NCBI GenBank assembly: GCA_905221605.1 | Contig: CAJNDS010000125.1 | Span: 970,696 to 1,025,695 of the forward strand | Direction of reading: 5' to 3' | Source: Symbiodinium natans | Lineage: Eukaryota > Sar > Dinophyceae > Suessiales > Symbiodiniaceae | Length of the DNA stretch: 55,000 nt | Part shown: positions 43,801-52,275 of the stretch, in pieces | Numbering within the stretch: the first letter of the stretch is position 1 | Layout: each line of letters starts with the position of its first letter | Notes under the pieces: model-generated | Seen by the model: the letters and a program-made list of their open reading frames with translations, nothing else | The model's database searches: none | Told to the model about the DNA's origin: nothing | Program-made: the position numbers and the translations under genes

Positions 43801-46800
43801 CCTAAGCCCTAAACCCTAAACAAAGTCTCAAGCACGAGCCCCTCAGGAACTGTGGCTTCATGCGCAACTTCTGGCAGGTGGCACCCTAGACCCTAAACCC
43901 TAAACCCGAAATCCTAAACCCTAAACCCTAAGCCTAAATCCTAAACCCTAAACCCTAACCCTAGCCCTAAAGCCTGAACCCTGAACCCTAAACCCGAACC
44001 CTTAACCCGAACCCTAAACCCTCAACCCTAGGTTAAGTAAGGGTTTTCCGGGCGCGTGCCTCACGGCTTGCAGGACCCATACTCTGCGTTTCTGACGCAC
44101 GCACTGCAACCATGGCTCCTTAGCCCTTTTGGGTTCAATGGGTCCTGAGTCCTAAACCGTACTAAAGCCTAAACCCTCAAGGGTTTAGGGTTTTACCTAA
44201 TATAACCCCAAAACCCAAAACTTCAAAGCCTAAAGCCCTCCTGTCTTTTCCCTTAATCCGGGTTAAGCAGGTCTTCTTTGGGAATCTCTTGTGCAGAGGG
44301 TCTCAAGAAGCCAACCCAAACACTAGCCTGGGAGAGGCAGGGTTTGGGGTTCGGGTTACTAATCTCTGAACCCTGAACCCTGAACCCTGAACCCTAAACC
44401 CTACACCCTAAACCCTATACCCTCGTAGATGGAGGACCTTAGGGTCAAGGGGCCGAAGCCTCGTGGGTTGAACAAACAATGTCAGGCAGGATAACAAAGT
44501 AGAAACTGTAAACATGTGTGTTTAGGGTTTAGGGTTTAGGGTTTGGGGTTTGGGGTTTGGGGTTTGGGGTTTAGGGTTTAGGGTTTAGGGTTTAGCCACC
44601 AACCAGGCGGATCAAGACACGCCCTGATGCTTGTGCCCCATTTTGGTGGCCGCAACAAAAAATGGCGACGGGAGGAAAACCATACTCGCAGGAGAACCCA
44701 TGCCTCCCCTAACCCCTAAACCCTAAACTCGAAACCCGAAACCCTAAACCCTAAGGGAAAGGGGCCTACATATCTGGGCTTTTACGAGCGGCCAGAGCAC
44801 TTGTGCCGAGAACATTGCAGCAAGGCCCTCAGAAGGCTAATCTTTCAACCCGAATCTCGGTAACCCTAAACCGTGGGTTTAAGGTTTAGGGTTTAGGGTT
44901 CAGGGTTTAGGGTTACCCTTTTTGGAGGCCCAGGGTTCTTGCAACCTATGCCTAGTTTCTGTAATCATCAGGACAGTTCTAAGTTAAATAGTCCCCTAGG
45001 TATAGTAACCCGTGTTATCTGCGGGGGCATAAGTACATCAAGATATCAAGTTTCTTGTTTTTTTTTTTTACCCGAAACCTCGGGTCCCAGAAACACTAAA
45101 GTTGCTTCCTAAGTTCTCGCAGCTGAATCCTGATGCCTTAACCCCTTAGCCCTAAGCCCTAAACGATCGGGCAGGGCTTGACAGACAACATGTGCTACCG
45201 CGGCATGAACGGCTTCCGCCTGATCGCGAACAGGCGGAAGGGTTCGAGCTTTCAGCGGGTCGGGTTCTAGGATTGGAAGGTTTCGGGTTTAGGGTTTAGG
45301 GTCCCTAAACCCAAAACCCTAAGCTCTAACCCCCCTCAGCTGGAGGGGAGCCTGAATAGTCTCAGAGGCCGATAGTTCCCTTCGGCTCACAAAAGAATTC
45401 CTGCCTCAAACTAGTCACCATTGATTTCTGCAATTCATATATTGTCGTAATTAGTTGCCAGCATAATCCCTGATACTGCTTATTAGAGTCTTGAGATGTA
45501 TAAACCTGTGGTGCACGGCAAGCAGTGATTGCCCGGTATAAGTGCATTGTAAACCCTAAACCCTAAACCCTGAACCCTATACCCTAAACCCTGAGCCCTA
45601 AAACCTAAACCTACGAGGAAGGCTCCCGGTGTGAGCAGGCAGTGCCCCGGAATGTGGGAGTGTTGTTCGAAGAGACCCCATGATCCTAAGAAACGACTGG
45701 CAGTCGAACTCGCTTCTTCCGATGGCCTAAACCCTAAACCCTAAACCACAAACATTTCTGAACATCCTGTCGACTGGGCGATTATTGGAGTTGGCTCAGC
45801 ACCAGCTCCGAAGCTCTGTACACCCTGAAACCTTAAACCCTCAACCCACCCCAAACCCTAAACCCTAAAACCGGAAGCAAAACCGGAACCCTAAACCCTA
45901 AACCCCTAGATCCCCAGCCTGAAGGCCCCAGAGCTCGTAGACCCTAAACCCGAAACCCGAAACCCCCCCGGCCCCCTGCAACACCTAAACCCCAAACCCC
46001 AAACTCTACCCCTATTCCGTAAACCCTAAATCCTAAACCCTAGACTCGACCCTAAACCCTAAACCCTAAACCCGAAATAACCCTAAACCCTAAACCCCTT
46101 GTGCAGCTACGTCATCTCCGGACTTCTGAGCTTCTGCATTGCTGGGGCCCCAGGTTAGGGTTTTGTGTTTTTAGGTTTTGGGTTTGTAGGGTTTAGGGTT
46201 TAGGGTTTTAGGGTTTAGGGTTTAGGGTTTAGGGTTTGTGGTTTAATTTGTTGGTTGGTGTTCGGTCTTGGGGCTTGGGGTGCTAGGGTTTAAGGCTTTG
46301 GGTTTAGGGTTTAGGATTTAGGGTGGGGTGGGCGGGGGGGAGTTTGATTTGTTAATTGGGGTTCGGTCTTGGCTGCTAGGGTGTAGGGTTTAGGGGTCAG
46401 TGTTTAGGGTTTAGGAAGGGTGGGCTGCGGGTTTGGAAATTTGATTGTCAATGCTTGCTTTCTCATTCGAAAGCGTTGGGTGAGTGATCTCACAGGTCGT
46501 ACAGGGTGGGGCCCCCTAGTTATAAGTAGAGTTATAAGGGCCCTAAATTGGGTTATAAGGACCCTAAGTTAGGTTATAAGTCCCTTAACTACAGTTAGCA
46601 TAGTAAGGGGGCCCCACCCTGTAGTGAAGGGGACCCATACGATCCCTCCTAACCCCTACACTGCAAACTAGGTAGGCCCTCGGGACAGCTGTTTTCCCTT
46701 ATTGGATCCTTTTCAGGAGTGTTTTTCAGAGGGTTTTAAGCGCCATCCCAGCAAACACTGACAAGGACCTCAACCACATAAGACTTAGGGTTTCGGCGTT

Positions 46801-46901
46801 TGCGTTAGGTTCTTCCCCGCGTGGTAGCACGTGCCACAAGCGCACTCCGATCGACGTCGGTTGCAGGGAACGCGGGGAGAATCAGGACGGAGCTCTTCTC
46901 G
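26048..46901 (+). CDS. Long multi-exon membrane protein gene, tweety/prominin-like shape
   Basis: Exons on the + strand spread over more than 20 kb. The 5' set (26048-29380) chains in phase and encodes a hydrophobic helix, ILWGGPSFFLLGRICIITTL. The 3' set of 15 exons (37317-46901) sums to 630 bp, exactly 210 codons, in phase throughout. It has a Cys-containing stretch (VICKAPKTCLHTDG), helical segments rich in Leu/Ile/Asp, a Cys pair and a C-terminal membrane helix (SYVISGLLSFCIAG). A Cys-bearing ectodomain between N- and C-terminal helices recalls tweety and prominin proteins, but I see no diagnostic motif, so the name is a guess. Middle exons (29.5-36.6 kb) are only partly resolved. Start codon not identified; the end may be TGA at 48338. 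Confidence 0.6.
26683..26737 (+). CDS. Membrane gene exon
   Basis: PELGDLGGQSVPGITAMG. GA donor (GATGCC) at 26738; the next exon starts GGACGG. Phase 2 out fits the next exon. Confidence 0.55.
27357..27407 (+). CDS. Membrane gene exon
   Basis: DGFTVEGNDVPPLSYYM. GA donor at 27408 inside a duplicated target; CACGGCCATCC occurs at 27411-27421 and 27502-27512. Confidence 0.65.
27408..27498 (+). repeat. 91-bp telomeric intron with 11-bp duplication
   Basis: Between the two CACGGCCATCC copies the intron is degenerate TTTAGGG repeat. The acceptor is supplied by the repeat itself (TTTAG then GG), the donor (GA) by the duplicated target. Confidence 0.65.
27499..27547 (+). CDS. Membrane gene exon (helix)
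   Basis: DTAILWGGPSFFLLGR. GT donor at 27548. Joined to the next exon it makes one hydrophobic helix. Confidence 0.65.
28446..28481 (+). CDS. Membrane gene exon (helix end)
   Basis: ICIITTLRRELA, completing the helix and adding basic residues. GT donor (GTTTGC) at 28482; the next exon begins GTTAAG. Confidence 0.6.
28566..28630 (-). repeat. CCCTAAA array
   Basis: Perfect heptamers. Confidence 0.95.
29355..29395 (+). CDS. Membrane gene exon, 3' end unresolved
   Basis: VKATVERQRGWAPA. Starts in phase 0 after GAG. Several donors are possible, so the junction with a coding-like segment at 29562-29610 is unresolved. One frame of that segment reads PMTGSCPSFTGGTC, Cys- and Gly-rich; another reads YDRELPIFHRRHL. 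Confidence 0.45.
29960..30860. other. Intron-like stretch
   Basis: Short telomeric tracts, one weak open segment (30070-30170) and no confirmed exon. Confidence 0.4.
30863..30928 (+). CDS. Candidate exon
   Basis: FEPGCQAATAFLQNVKWAVP after a GAG/G acceptor; open and protein-like, but not chained to neighbours. Confidence 0.45.
30921..31105 (+). repeat. TTTAGGG array
   Basis: G-strand heptamers with TTCAGGG variants. Confidence 0.95.
31800..31877 (+). repeat. Poly-G run of 78 bases
   Basis: Uninterrupted G homopolymer. Followed by a G/GC-rich region (31878-32400) unlike its neighbours, with overlapping open frames but no recognisable protein. Confidence 0.9.
31878..32400. other. GC-rich island, no gene recognised
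   Basis: Strong G excess on the + strand and few stops in several frames at once; this is composition, not coding evidence. Lacks telomeric repeats. Confidence 0.5.
32752..32878 (-). repeat. CCCTAAA / CCCTGAA array
   Basis: Heptamers switching to a run of CCCTGAA. Confidence 0.95.
33030..33115 (+). CDS. Candidate exon
   Basis: KIPEASHEYGGSVDTSALSG between telomeric arrays; splice sites unresolved. Confidence 0.35.
33148..33253 (-). repeat. CCCTAAA array
   Basis: Near-perfect heptamers. Confidence 0.95.
33734..33858 (+). CDS. Candidate Cys-rich exon
   Basis: FDCTYIITSPTDVTPCYPRN, then further Cys residues ending GFCSGACP, an ectodomain-like stretch. The first 22 bp with the flanking AGG also occur at 33567-33588, on the other side of a telomeric tract plus an inverted-repeat element end. 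The donor is not fixed. Confidence 0.55.
34767..34937. repeat. GGAA/GAAA microsatellite
   Basis: Purine-only GGAAGGAAGAAA-type tract inside the foldback element. Confidence 0.95.
35030..35890. repeat. ~110-bp tandem repeats with G/C hairpins
   Basis: About eight units containing CGTGCTTCAAAGCCCAAGAA, each with a G-run, CTGCG and a C-run that can pair. Confidence 0.9.
36165..36480. repeat. ~70-bp tandem repeats
   Basis: About five units containing AATGACAGGAAATCCGTCCA, at the right end of the foldback element. Confidence 0.9.
36550..36610 (+). CDS. Candidate exon
   Basis: LVNVGALLQLRQGEA after CCCCAG, phase 0, compatible with the next resolved exon through a GC or GA donor. Confidence 0.45.
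36918..37000 (-). ncRNA. tRNA-like / SINE-like sequence
   Basis: On the minus strand, TGGTCTAGTGGTATAG resembles a tRNA A box and AGTTCAAATCC a B box, about 45 bp apart. T-stem and acceptor do not pair properly, so it is a tRNA-derived relic rather than a working tRNA. Confidence 0.4.
37317..37356 (+). CDS. Membrane gene exon
   Basis: GGVWRNVSAPCLT. GA donor (GAAAG) at 37357; the next exon starts CAAAG. The other frame is also open, so the frame was chosen by chaining. Confidence 0.55.
37448..37483 (+). CDS. Membrane gene exon
   Basis: KKSAALSWRHL. GC donor at 37484. Other frames are open; phase with both neighbours selected this one. Confidence 0.5.
37660..37702 (+). CDS. Membrane gene exon
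   Basis: SEVAEISPSSAAE. GT donor at 37703; the junction codon is Lys, giving AAEKVICKAPK. Confidence 0.6.
37821..37842 (+). CDS. 22-bp micro-exon
   Basis: VICKAPK with a GC donor (GCCAG). Very short, but both junctions are in phase and add a Cys next to the Cys of the following exon. Confidence 0.5.
38096..38185 (+). repeat. TTTAGGG array
   Basis: Perfect heptamers between membrane-gene exons. Confidence 0.95.
38253..38284 (+). CDS. Membrane gene exon
   Basis: TCLHTDGNIY. GA donor (GAGAAC); the next exon begins GAAGTG. Confidence 0.65.
38698..38740 (+). CDS. Membrane gene exon
   Basis: KCTLAEYSALSSQS; joined upstream it reads GNIYRKCTLAEY. GT donor at 38741. Confidence 0.65.
38914..38942 (+). 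CDS. Membrane gene exon
   Basis: LRVKLDLMD, then a junction Met. GA donor (GACGAG). The following intron holds an inverted-repeat element interrupted by telomeric DNA. Confidence 0.6.
38953..39200. mobile_element. CTTGGAGGTTCATGG element split by telomeric DNA
   Basis: 31 bp at 38953-38983 recur at 39037-39067 with one mismatch, flanking a TTTAGGG tract; a second tract splits the right arm (39137-39178). The element end TACCATGAACCTCCAAG is at 39180. Confidence 0.75.
39533..39581 (+). CDS. Membrane gene exon, odd donor
   Basis: FVKGAELDIQKALACK. The boundary AAG is present on both sides of the intron, so the intron reads GT-AA or TG-AG; neither is standard. TGA follows directly, so an alternative terminal exon cannot be excluded. 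Confidence 0.6.
40380..40434 (+). CDS. Membrane gene exon
   Basis: FAETFEYFDEITASVASA, a helical stretch. GT donor (GTTGCG); the next exon starts TTGTCA. Confidence 0.65.
40810..41035 (+). mobile_element. GACCC-family element with long G-rich insert
   Basis: Starts GAG/GACCCAGAGTAGAAGCC, ends CTACTCTTGGGTCTAG. The middle has T-runs and about 100 bp of G-runs with single C interruptions (40857-40957). Confidence 0.65.
41064..41138 (-). repeat. CCCTAAA array
   Basis: Perfect heptamers; a second array at 41236-41320. Confidence 0.95.
41346..41398 (+). CDS. Membrane gene exon
   Basis: VTLRQLLDDIITDMKDL, helical. GT donor (GTCGTG); the next exon begins GTCCAG. Confidence 0.7.
41716..41925. other. 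AT-rich island, possible organelle-derived DNA
   Basis: About 210 bp of very AT-rich sequence, sharply unlike its surroundings. The + strand has about 48 open codons from 41773 (FWIESIKNVFVINRVISNSI and on), AT-biased as in organelle genes. Family not recognised; an organelle or bacterial origin is inference. Confidence 0.35.
41926..42650. other. Intron sequence with unassigned open frames
   Basis: GC-rich stretch 42125-42650 is open on both strands (148 codons on the minus strand, 42122-42568), rich in Pro/Gly, with no recognised domain. Probably intronic. Confidence 0.35.
42652..42790 (-). repeat. CCCTAAA array
   Basis: About 18 perfect heptamers in a membrane-gene intron. Confidence 0.95.
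42801..42856 (+). CDS. Membrane gene exon
   Basis: VQTDIIAPVVGLLDMLSL. GC donor (GCTGGG) gives the junction Gly. Preceding intron carries the CCCTAAA array at 42652-42790. Confidence 0.7.
42861..43060 (+). repeat. TTTAGGG array
   Basis: G-strand array with TTTCGGG and TTTGGGG variants, opposite in orientation to the array 70 bp upstream. Confidence 0.95.
43320..43456 (+). repeat. TTTAGGG array
   Basis: Perfect heptamers with a TTGAGGG run. Confidence 0.95.
43847..43877 (+). CDS. Membrane gene exon
   Basis: NCGFMRNFWQ with a GT donor at 43878; 31 bp. Confidence 0.65.
45175..45233 (+). CDS. Membrane gene exon
   Basis: GLTDNMCYRGMNGFRLIAN. GC donor (GCGGAA). The upstream NCG and this MCY form a plausible disulfide pair just before the last helix. 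Confidence 0.75.
46107..46153 (+). CDS. Membrane gene exon, C-terminal helix
   Basis: YVISGLLSFCIAGAP, hydrophobic. The junction Ser gives IANSYVISGLLSF. GT donor (GTTAGG). Confidence 0.75.
46501..46622. mobile_element. 122-bp inverted-repeat element, copy 1
   Basis: Ends ACAGGGTGGGGCCCCCT and GGGGGCCCCACCCTGT. Near-identical to the reverse complement of 48769-48890. Confidence 0.85.
46867..46901 (+). CDS. Membrane gene exon, cytosolic tail
   Basis: NAGRIRTELFS, in phase after the helix; GT donor at 46902. Confidence 0.55.
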
Positions 46902-46959
46902 GTAGCCCAGCGGTACCATGTTCTTGTGTTTTTTGGTTCAAGGTTCCCTTGTACAGTAA

Positions 46960-47080
46960 CCCTAAACCCTAAACCCTAAACCCTAAACCCTAAACCCGAA
47001 ACCCTAAACCCTAAACCCTAAACCCTAAACCCTAAACCCTAAACCCTAAACCCTAAACCCTAAACCCTAAACCCTAAACC
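46960..47080 (-). repeat. CCCTAAA array
   Basis: Perfect heptamers inside a degraded element whose halves are at 46917-46958 and 47083-47113. Confidence 0.95.
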
Positions 47081-47113
47081 AACAAAGGGTGCCCTTGTGA
47101 GAATACTACCAAG

Positions 47114-47829
47114 TCTTTACGGCTTTAGGGCTTCAGGGCTCCAAGGCTTCCTGGTGTCACGGTTTTTGCGTTCAGGCGGTTTAGGGTTTCAGGGCTGGTG
47201 CTTTTGTTTGGGGTTTAGGGTTCAGTTTTTTTCATTTTTTTTTTGTGGGGGGGGGTTCTAAGCCCTTGAACACCCATACGTTTATCCTCGTTTTCGTCTG
47301 AAAAGCTCGGCAAGTATGGACACATGCTAGCTGTTCAAAGCCCCCAGTGGTCCACAAGGATCCTTCGCAATGATTTCTCATTAAAGGGACTCTTGGCCTT
47401 AGAGATCCGAAGCCCGGAGCCCTAGACCCTATGCCCTAAACCCTAAAAGCCTTGGAGCCTTGAAGCCCCAAAACGCTCAGACGGTTTCGGGTTGTTAGAG
47501 TACCCAAGCTCTCTCAAGCCTACATCCCTTTAGTCCGCGCCTGCGTACCCCTAGCCCTAAGACCCTGAAGACCACGTAAGTCTGCGAGTCTGAGGCGCTC
47601 CTCACCATAATCCCTTGGAAAATTTCAAGGCCAAGGGTTTAGGGCTTAGGGTTTAGGTTTTAGCGTTTAGGGTTTAGGGTTGTCGAGGGTTTAGGCTGGT
47701 GGGCAAGAGGGTTTAACCTCTGGCTTAGGGTTGAGGATCCTGTGTCTGAGGCGTCTCGGGAGTCTGAGGGTTTAGGGTTGAGGGTTTTGGGGTGTTTGGG
47801 GTTTTGGGGTTTTAGTTTTCTTTTGTTTT

Positions 47830-47861
<32 letters not shown>

Positions 47862-48154
47862 GGGGGGGGGTTCGGTGTTTTTCTTTTTTTTCTGGGGAGT
47901 TTTAGGGTTTTGAGTTTAGGGGCTACACGCCTCAGGGGTAGATTCCTATGGGCCCGCATGTAATGATAGGGTTTAGGGCTTTAGGGTTTCGGGGATGAGT
48001 GGCCCTCAAAACAATACACCTTAAACCCTACAGGGGATTGGTTGGTCAGGGTTTTTGCTTCAAAAGGCTTTGGAAGTCAGGGGTTTGGTATAGAAGGCGG
48101 TTAGCGTGGAGTGTAGGAACCCTCAACCCTCAACCCTTCGACCCTCAACCCCTA
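47114..48154. other. Non-coding stretch
   Basis: Telomeric fragments and a long T-run/G-run junction (47831-47871); no exon recognised. Confidence 0.5.
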
Positions 48155-48255
48155 CACCCCTAACCCTAAACCCTAAACCCTAAACCCTAAACCCTAAACC
48201 CTAAACCCTAAACCCTAAACCCTAAACCCTAAACCCTAAACCCTAAACCCCTCAA
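48155..48255 (-). repeat. CCCTAAA array
   Basis: Perfect heptamers before the possible terminal exon. Confidence 0.95.
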
Positions 48256-48295
48256 ACCCCTCAAACCCTGAATCAGCTCGACCTTGCCTCCACAG

Positions 48296-48340
48296 CCTCA
48301 AGCCCTTAAGCAAGCATGTGCCCAAGTTGCTGAGTCCTGA
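48296..48340 (+). CDS. Possible terminal exon of the membrane gene
   Basis: PQALKQACAQVAES and TGA after CCACAG; phase fits the preceding exon, but support is thin. Confidence 0.35.
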   Translation, partial: PQALKQACAQVAES

Positions 48341-48649
48341 AGCTCCCGAGTCAAACGAAATAGGCAACACGTTTAGGGTTTAGGGCTTAGGGTTTAGGGC
48401 TTAGGGTTTAGGGTTTAGGGTTTGGGGTTTGGGGTTTAGGGTTTAGGGTTTCGAGGGAGGAGTGCTCGGAAAGGAAAGGTGGAAGAACGGACAGCTACAT
48501 TCGCAGTTGTGGTGTTCTTTGACCTCCCAGGAACGCTGCCGAGTCGGGTAGAACCCTGAGCTTTCGTTGGCTCAGTGCGCTGCTCCGAACAGATTCGCAA
48601 AAAACGTGGTTTTTGTTGAAAGCCCGGTGAAAACCTAAACCCCCCTATA

Positions 48650-48915
48650 AACCCCCATAAACCCGATAAACCCTATAAACCCCATAAACCCTCTATAAAC
48701 CCTCTATAAACCCTATAAACTCTATAAACCCTATAAACCCTATAAACCCTATAAACCCTATAAACCCTACAGGGTGGGGCCCCCTTACTATGCTAACTGT
48801 AGTTAAGGGACTTATAACCTAACTTAGGGTCCTTATAACCCAATTTAGGGCCCTTATAACTCTACTTATAACTAGGGGGACCCACCCTGTATACCCTATA
48901 AACCCTATAAACCCT
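48650..48915 (-). repeat. CCCTATAAA variant array
   Basis: Nonamer variant of the telomere unit, interrupted by the 122-bp element. Confidence 0.9.
48769..48890. mobile_element. 122-bp inverted-repeat element, copy 2
   Basis: Same element as 46501-46622, opposite orientation, inside a CCCTATAAA array; flanks differ, which supports transposition. Confidence 0.85.
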
Positions 48916-48934
48916 ACACCTTGAATTTTTGCAG

Positions 48935-49570
48935 GGACAACGCCGACCGCGTCCTGAAAGAAGGCCCACCTGGGCAGCATCGCTCTGGGGATGTGGAGGT
49001 TTAGGGCTTTAGGGTTTAGGGTTTAGGGCTTTAGGCTTTAGGGTTTAGGGTTTAGGGTTTAGGGTTTAGGGTTTAGGGGTTGTGAGTAGGGTTAGGGTTT
49101 AGGGTTTAGGGTTTAGGGCTTAGGGCTTTAGGGTTTAGGGTTTAGGGTTTAGGGTTGAGGGTTTAGTGTTTAGGGTTTAGGGCTTTGGGTTTAGGGTTTA
49201 GGGTTTAGGAGCCTCAAAGAGAGTCACGACGACACTGCCTCTTCCTGGTCTCGGCCCTGGAAAGTCATCCTGTACTGCGACGAGATGTCGCCCGGAAACC
49301 TGCTGCAGGTCACCAACGAATTTAGGGTTTAGGGTTTAGGGTTTAGGGTTTAGGGTTTAGGGTTTAAACTGCATGTCGTGTACTGGAGTCTCCCTAGAGC
49401 TGGGTGGCGGGGCGCTGGCAAAAGAAGAGTCTTGGTTCGTCCTGTTGGGTGCGCGCAGAGCGGCCGTTACCAGGATGGCCAGCGACATGTCGCAGAACGG
49501 AGATTGGCACTCACGAGCCCTGAGCCCCAATGAAACCTATGATTTCCTAGAAGCCCAAAAAACCCAATAG
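48935..49570 (+). pseudogene. Probable broken copy of a multi-copy dinoflagellate gene
   Basis: Segment 49211-49317 reads SSWSRPWKVILYCDEMSPGN; after a 43-bp telomeric tract 49361-49570 reads LELGGGALAKEESWFVLLGA and VTRMASDMSQ. I recall a repeated dinoflagellate protein family with a W-x-x-x-LY-x-DE-x-x-PGN motif followed by a YWS-ELG-EE-WF region, but cannot check it. In 49367-49396 the family-like KLHVVYWSL lies in another frame from LELGG, implying a +1 shift at the CCC near 49393. An upstream segment (48935-49000, DNADRVLKEGPPGQHRSGD) may belong to the same or another gene. Confidence 0.4.
49003..49208 (+). repeat. TTTAGGG array
   Basis: G-strand heptamers with GCTTTAGGG variants. Confidence 0.95.
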
Positions 49571-50189
49571 CCGACTAGGAACCCAGAGGGTCAGGTGTTA
49601 ACCTTAAACCTTAAACTGCCTTAAACTCTAAACCCTAAACCCCTAAGCCAAGTGATGGAGGCTTTTCGCGTTCAGGGTTTAGGGTTTAGTGTTTAGGGTT
49701 TAGGATTTAGGGTTTAGGGCTTAGGGTTCAAACCGTGAACCCAAAGCATCTGTAAACTCTGAAACCCGACCCTCAGGCGCAAGCTGGCCCCCTTACCACC
49801 CCAGGGTTTAAGGTTCAAGGATGGCCCATATTCCCCCTCTTTTAGGGTTTCGGAAAAGGGAGACCCTGTTTGTTCCTAGGATACGGGTTTAGGGTGTAGG
49901 CTTCAGGGTTGAGGCTTTTCCCTGAACCCTAAACCCTGAACCCTAAACCCTAAACCCTAAACCCTAAACCCTCAGGGGGATGTTGGGGCTTAGAGCTGTT
50001 TTGGTGTTGAGTTTGGGCCTTTGGGTGGCACCGGGTTTGTAAGGGGTACATAAGGGGTCCCCTTTCAAGGGCTCGTATTCACAAACCATGCAACTACCCT
50101 AAGATTAAACCCGATGTCTGAAGGCCCCCAGCACTCCCTGAAATCATGGCAGCTGCCTGCTTTCAGCCCCAAGCCTACACCCTTTAGTT

Positions 50190-50290
50190 GAGGGTTTAGG
50201 GTTTAGGGTTTAGGGTTTAGGGTTTAGGGTTTAGGGTTTAGGGTTTAGGGTCTAGGGTTTACAGTTTAGGGTTTAGGGTTTAGGGTTTTG
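50190..50290 (+). repeat. TTTAGGG array
   Basis: Perfect heptamers. Confidence 0.95.
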
Positions 50291-50519
50291 CCCTATAGGC
50301 CCTCAACCCTAGACCTTTCCGAGCATACCTCGACCTGGAGCCTCCCTCCTGTGTGCAGGGTTTAGGGTTTAGGGTTTGGGGTTTGGGGTTTAGGGTTTAG
50401 GGTTTGGGGTTTAGGGTTTAGGGTTTCTTTCCTGGAGGTGGCGCGCCGCAAGTGTCTCAGACGGTCTAAATGCCGTCCGAGACTGAGGCGCCCGATGGAA
50501 TACATGGGAGATTCTCTAA

Positions 50520-50656
50520 CCCCAAAACTACTACTTGCTTAGGGTTTAGGGTTTAGGGTTTAGGGTTTAGGGTTTAGGGTTTAGGGTTTAGGGTTTAGGG
50601 TTTAGGGTTTAGGGTTTAGGGTTTAGGGTTTAGGGAGAGTCCCCAAAACTACTACT
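50520..50656 (+). repeat. Telomeric insertion with 16-bp flanking duplication
   Basis: CCCCAAAACTACTACT at 50520-50535 and again at 50641-50656 flank a 105-bp TTTAGGG block. Confidence 0.8.
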
Positions 50657-50759
50657 CAGTAGTAGAGTAGGTAACCTTTTTAACCTTTTGGGGGGAATAT
50701 AATCCCCTTATACTCTCAAAGGTTAACCTTTGGTTCCCCTAGGTACTGGACAACTAAGA

Positions 50760-51000
50760 CTACTTGCTTAAGAACCACCAAAACATGGAAGATAATCATC
50801 CTTTTCTTGCCCTTATAAGGAAGATGTTTTTTTTGTTTGGGGGGGGGCCTCTTACGCAAGTCTACTTGCTTCAGAGCCACTAAAACATGAGAAGATAATC
50901 ATCCCTGTATTGCCCTCATCTTGTTTGTTTGTTTGTTTTTTTTTTTTTTTTTTTGGGGGGGGGGGGAGGGGGCTTCTGAAGCAAGTATTTAGTATCAAAG
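50760..51000. mobile_element. Two tandem CTACTTGCTT elements
   Basis: Two adjacent related elements. Each begins CTACTTGCTTMAGARCCACY, continues AAGATAATCATCC and has a T-run/G-run centre; the second ends CTTCTGAAGCAAGTATTTAGTA. Confidence 0.65.
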
Positions 51001-51479
51001 AGTTTAGGGGTAGGGGTCTTAGGGTTTTTGCTTAGGTTTTACGAGCGTTTAGGGTTGAGGCTTTAGGGTCTAGAGCTTTTGAAAGAAAACCTACTCAACC
51101 TACTTCGCTCTGTCGTTCCCAACTACGTACCAAGAGGAGAAAAAACCAAAGGAGCCTTACTGACTTGGAGGTGGGTACCCTAAACCCTGATCGCTAAAGC
51201 TTCACTTACAGCTATAGACTGAGGTCGCAATCAGGGTAGGCGTACAAGTTATAGCAGGGTTGACCGTTACCCTTCTTCTGTGTAGTGTTAACCTCGTATA
51301 TAAGGTCCCTACACCCTACACTCTAGGGTTACCCTAAACCCTAAACCCTAAAGCCTGGACTTTCTAAACCCTAGGGTTTAGGGTTTGGAGATGGTGAAAC
51401 CAAAATTGCCCGTGAACCTTCTAGTATGAGTTTGCACCCCCAAAGTTCGGGTTTAGGATTTAGGTTTTGGAGGGTTTAG

Positions 51480-51545
51480 GGTTTAGGGCTTAGGCAGCCC
51501 GCGTGTTTGGTGAAGCAGCGAGCGTGTGGCGCCCTCAAGAGGTCA
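51480..51545 (+). CDS. Weak candidate exon
   Basis: ARVFGEAASVWRPQEVKQL, open to TAG; isolated and unsupported by neighbours. Confidence 0.25.
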
Positions 51546-51894
51546 AACAGCTGTAGGGGTCAGGGCTTCTCCAGTTTATAGGATTTCGGGTTTAGGGTAT
51601 AGGGTTTAGGGTTTAGGGTGTTGCCCTAAACCTGCGTGCCTACATGGTCACTTCTTTAAGTTGTCGTCCCTCTTGGGATCCTTATTGTAAGGGGGGCCCT
51701 CATTGTATGCAGCCCCGAGACGTGAACACTAAGGGGTTCGGGGAGGCTTTGCAGGGTTCACTTTCGCAAGTTTAGGGTTTAGGGTTTGGCGTTTAGGGAA
51801 CCCCATACCGATTGCCCTGGAAACCCTACAAGCCCTAATGAAGCCTCCCCTATAACCCTGGTTTCATGGGTAGGCACACAGGGTTTAAGAAGCT

Positions 51895-51935
<41 letters not shown>

Positions 51936-52102
51936 AAATGCATATGTACATATGTATATATGTATATACATATATATGTATATATGTATATATGTATATA
52001 TGTATATATGTATATATGTATATATGTATATATGTATATATGTATATATGTATATATGTATATATGTATATATGTATATATGTATATATGTACATATGTA
52101 TA

Positions 52103-52143
<41 letters not shown>
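51895..52143. repeat. ATCT then ATATGT/TA microsatellite
   Basis: TCTA tetranucleotides (51895-51934), TATATG hexamers, then pure TA (52109-52143). Confidence 0.95.
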
Positions 52144-52146
<3 letters not shown>

Positions 52147-52275
52147 TTTTTGCAGTTGGTGAGGGCAGCCTAGCCTTGTTCAGAGTCTCCTTGCACGGCG
52201 GCCCCCCCAACAGGCCACCCTCGGAGCTGGCGTTTAAAAGTGTGCATGTCAATACTGACGCATGGCGGCACGTTT

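Noticed and set aside
44645-44670. Minus-strand spliced-leader match (AAAATGGCGACGG)
   Set aside because: Only the first 13 bases resemble the leader; overall 14 of 21, not convincing.
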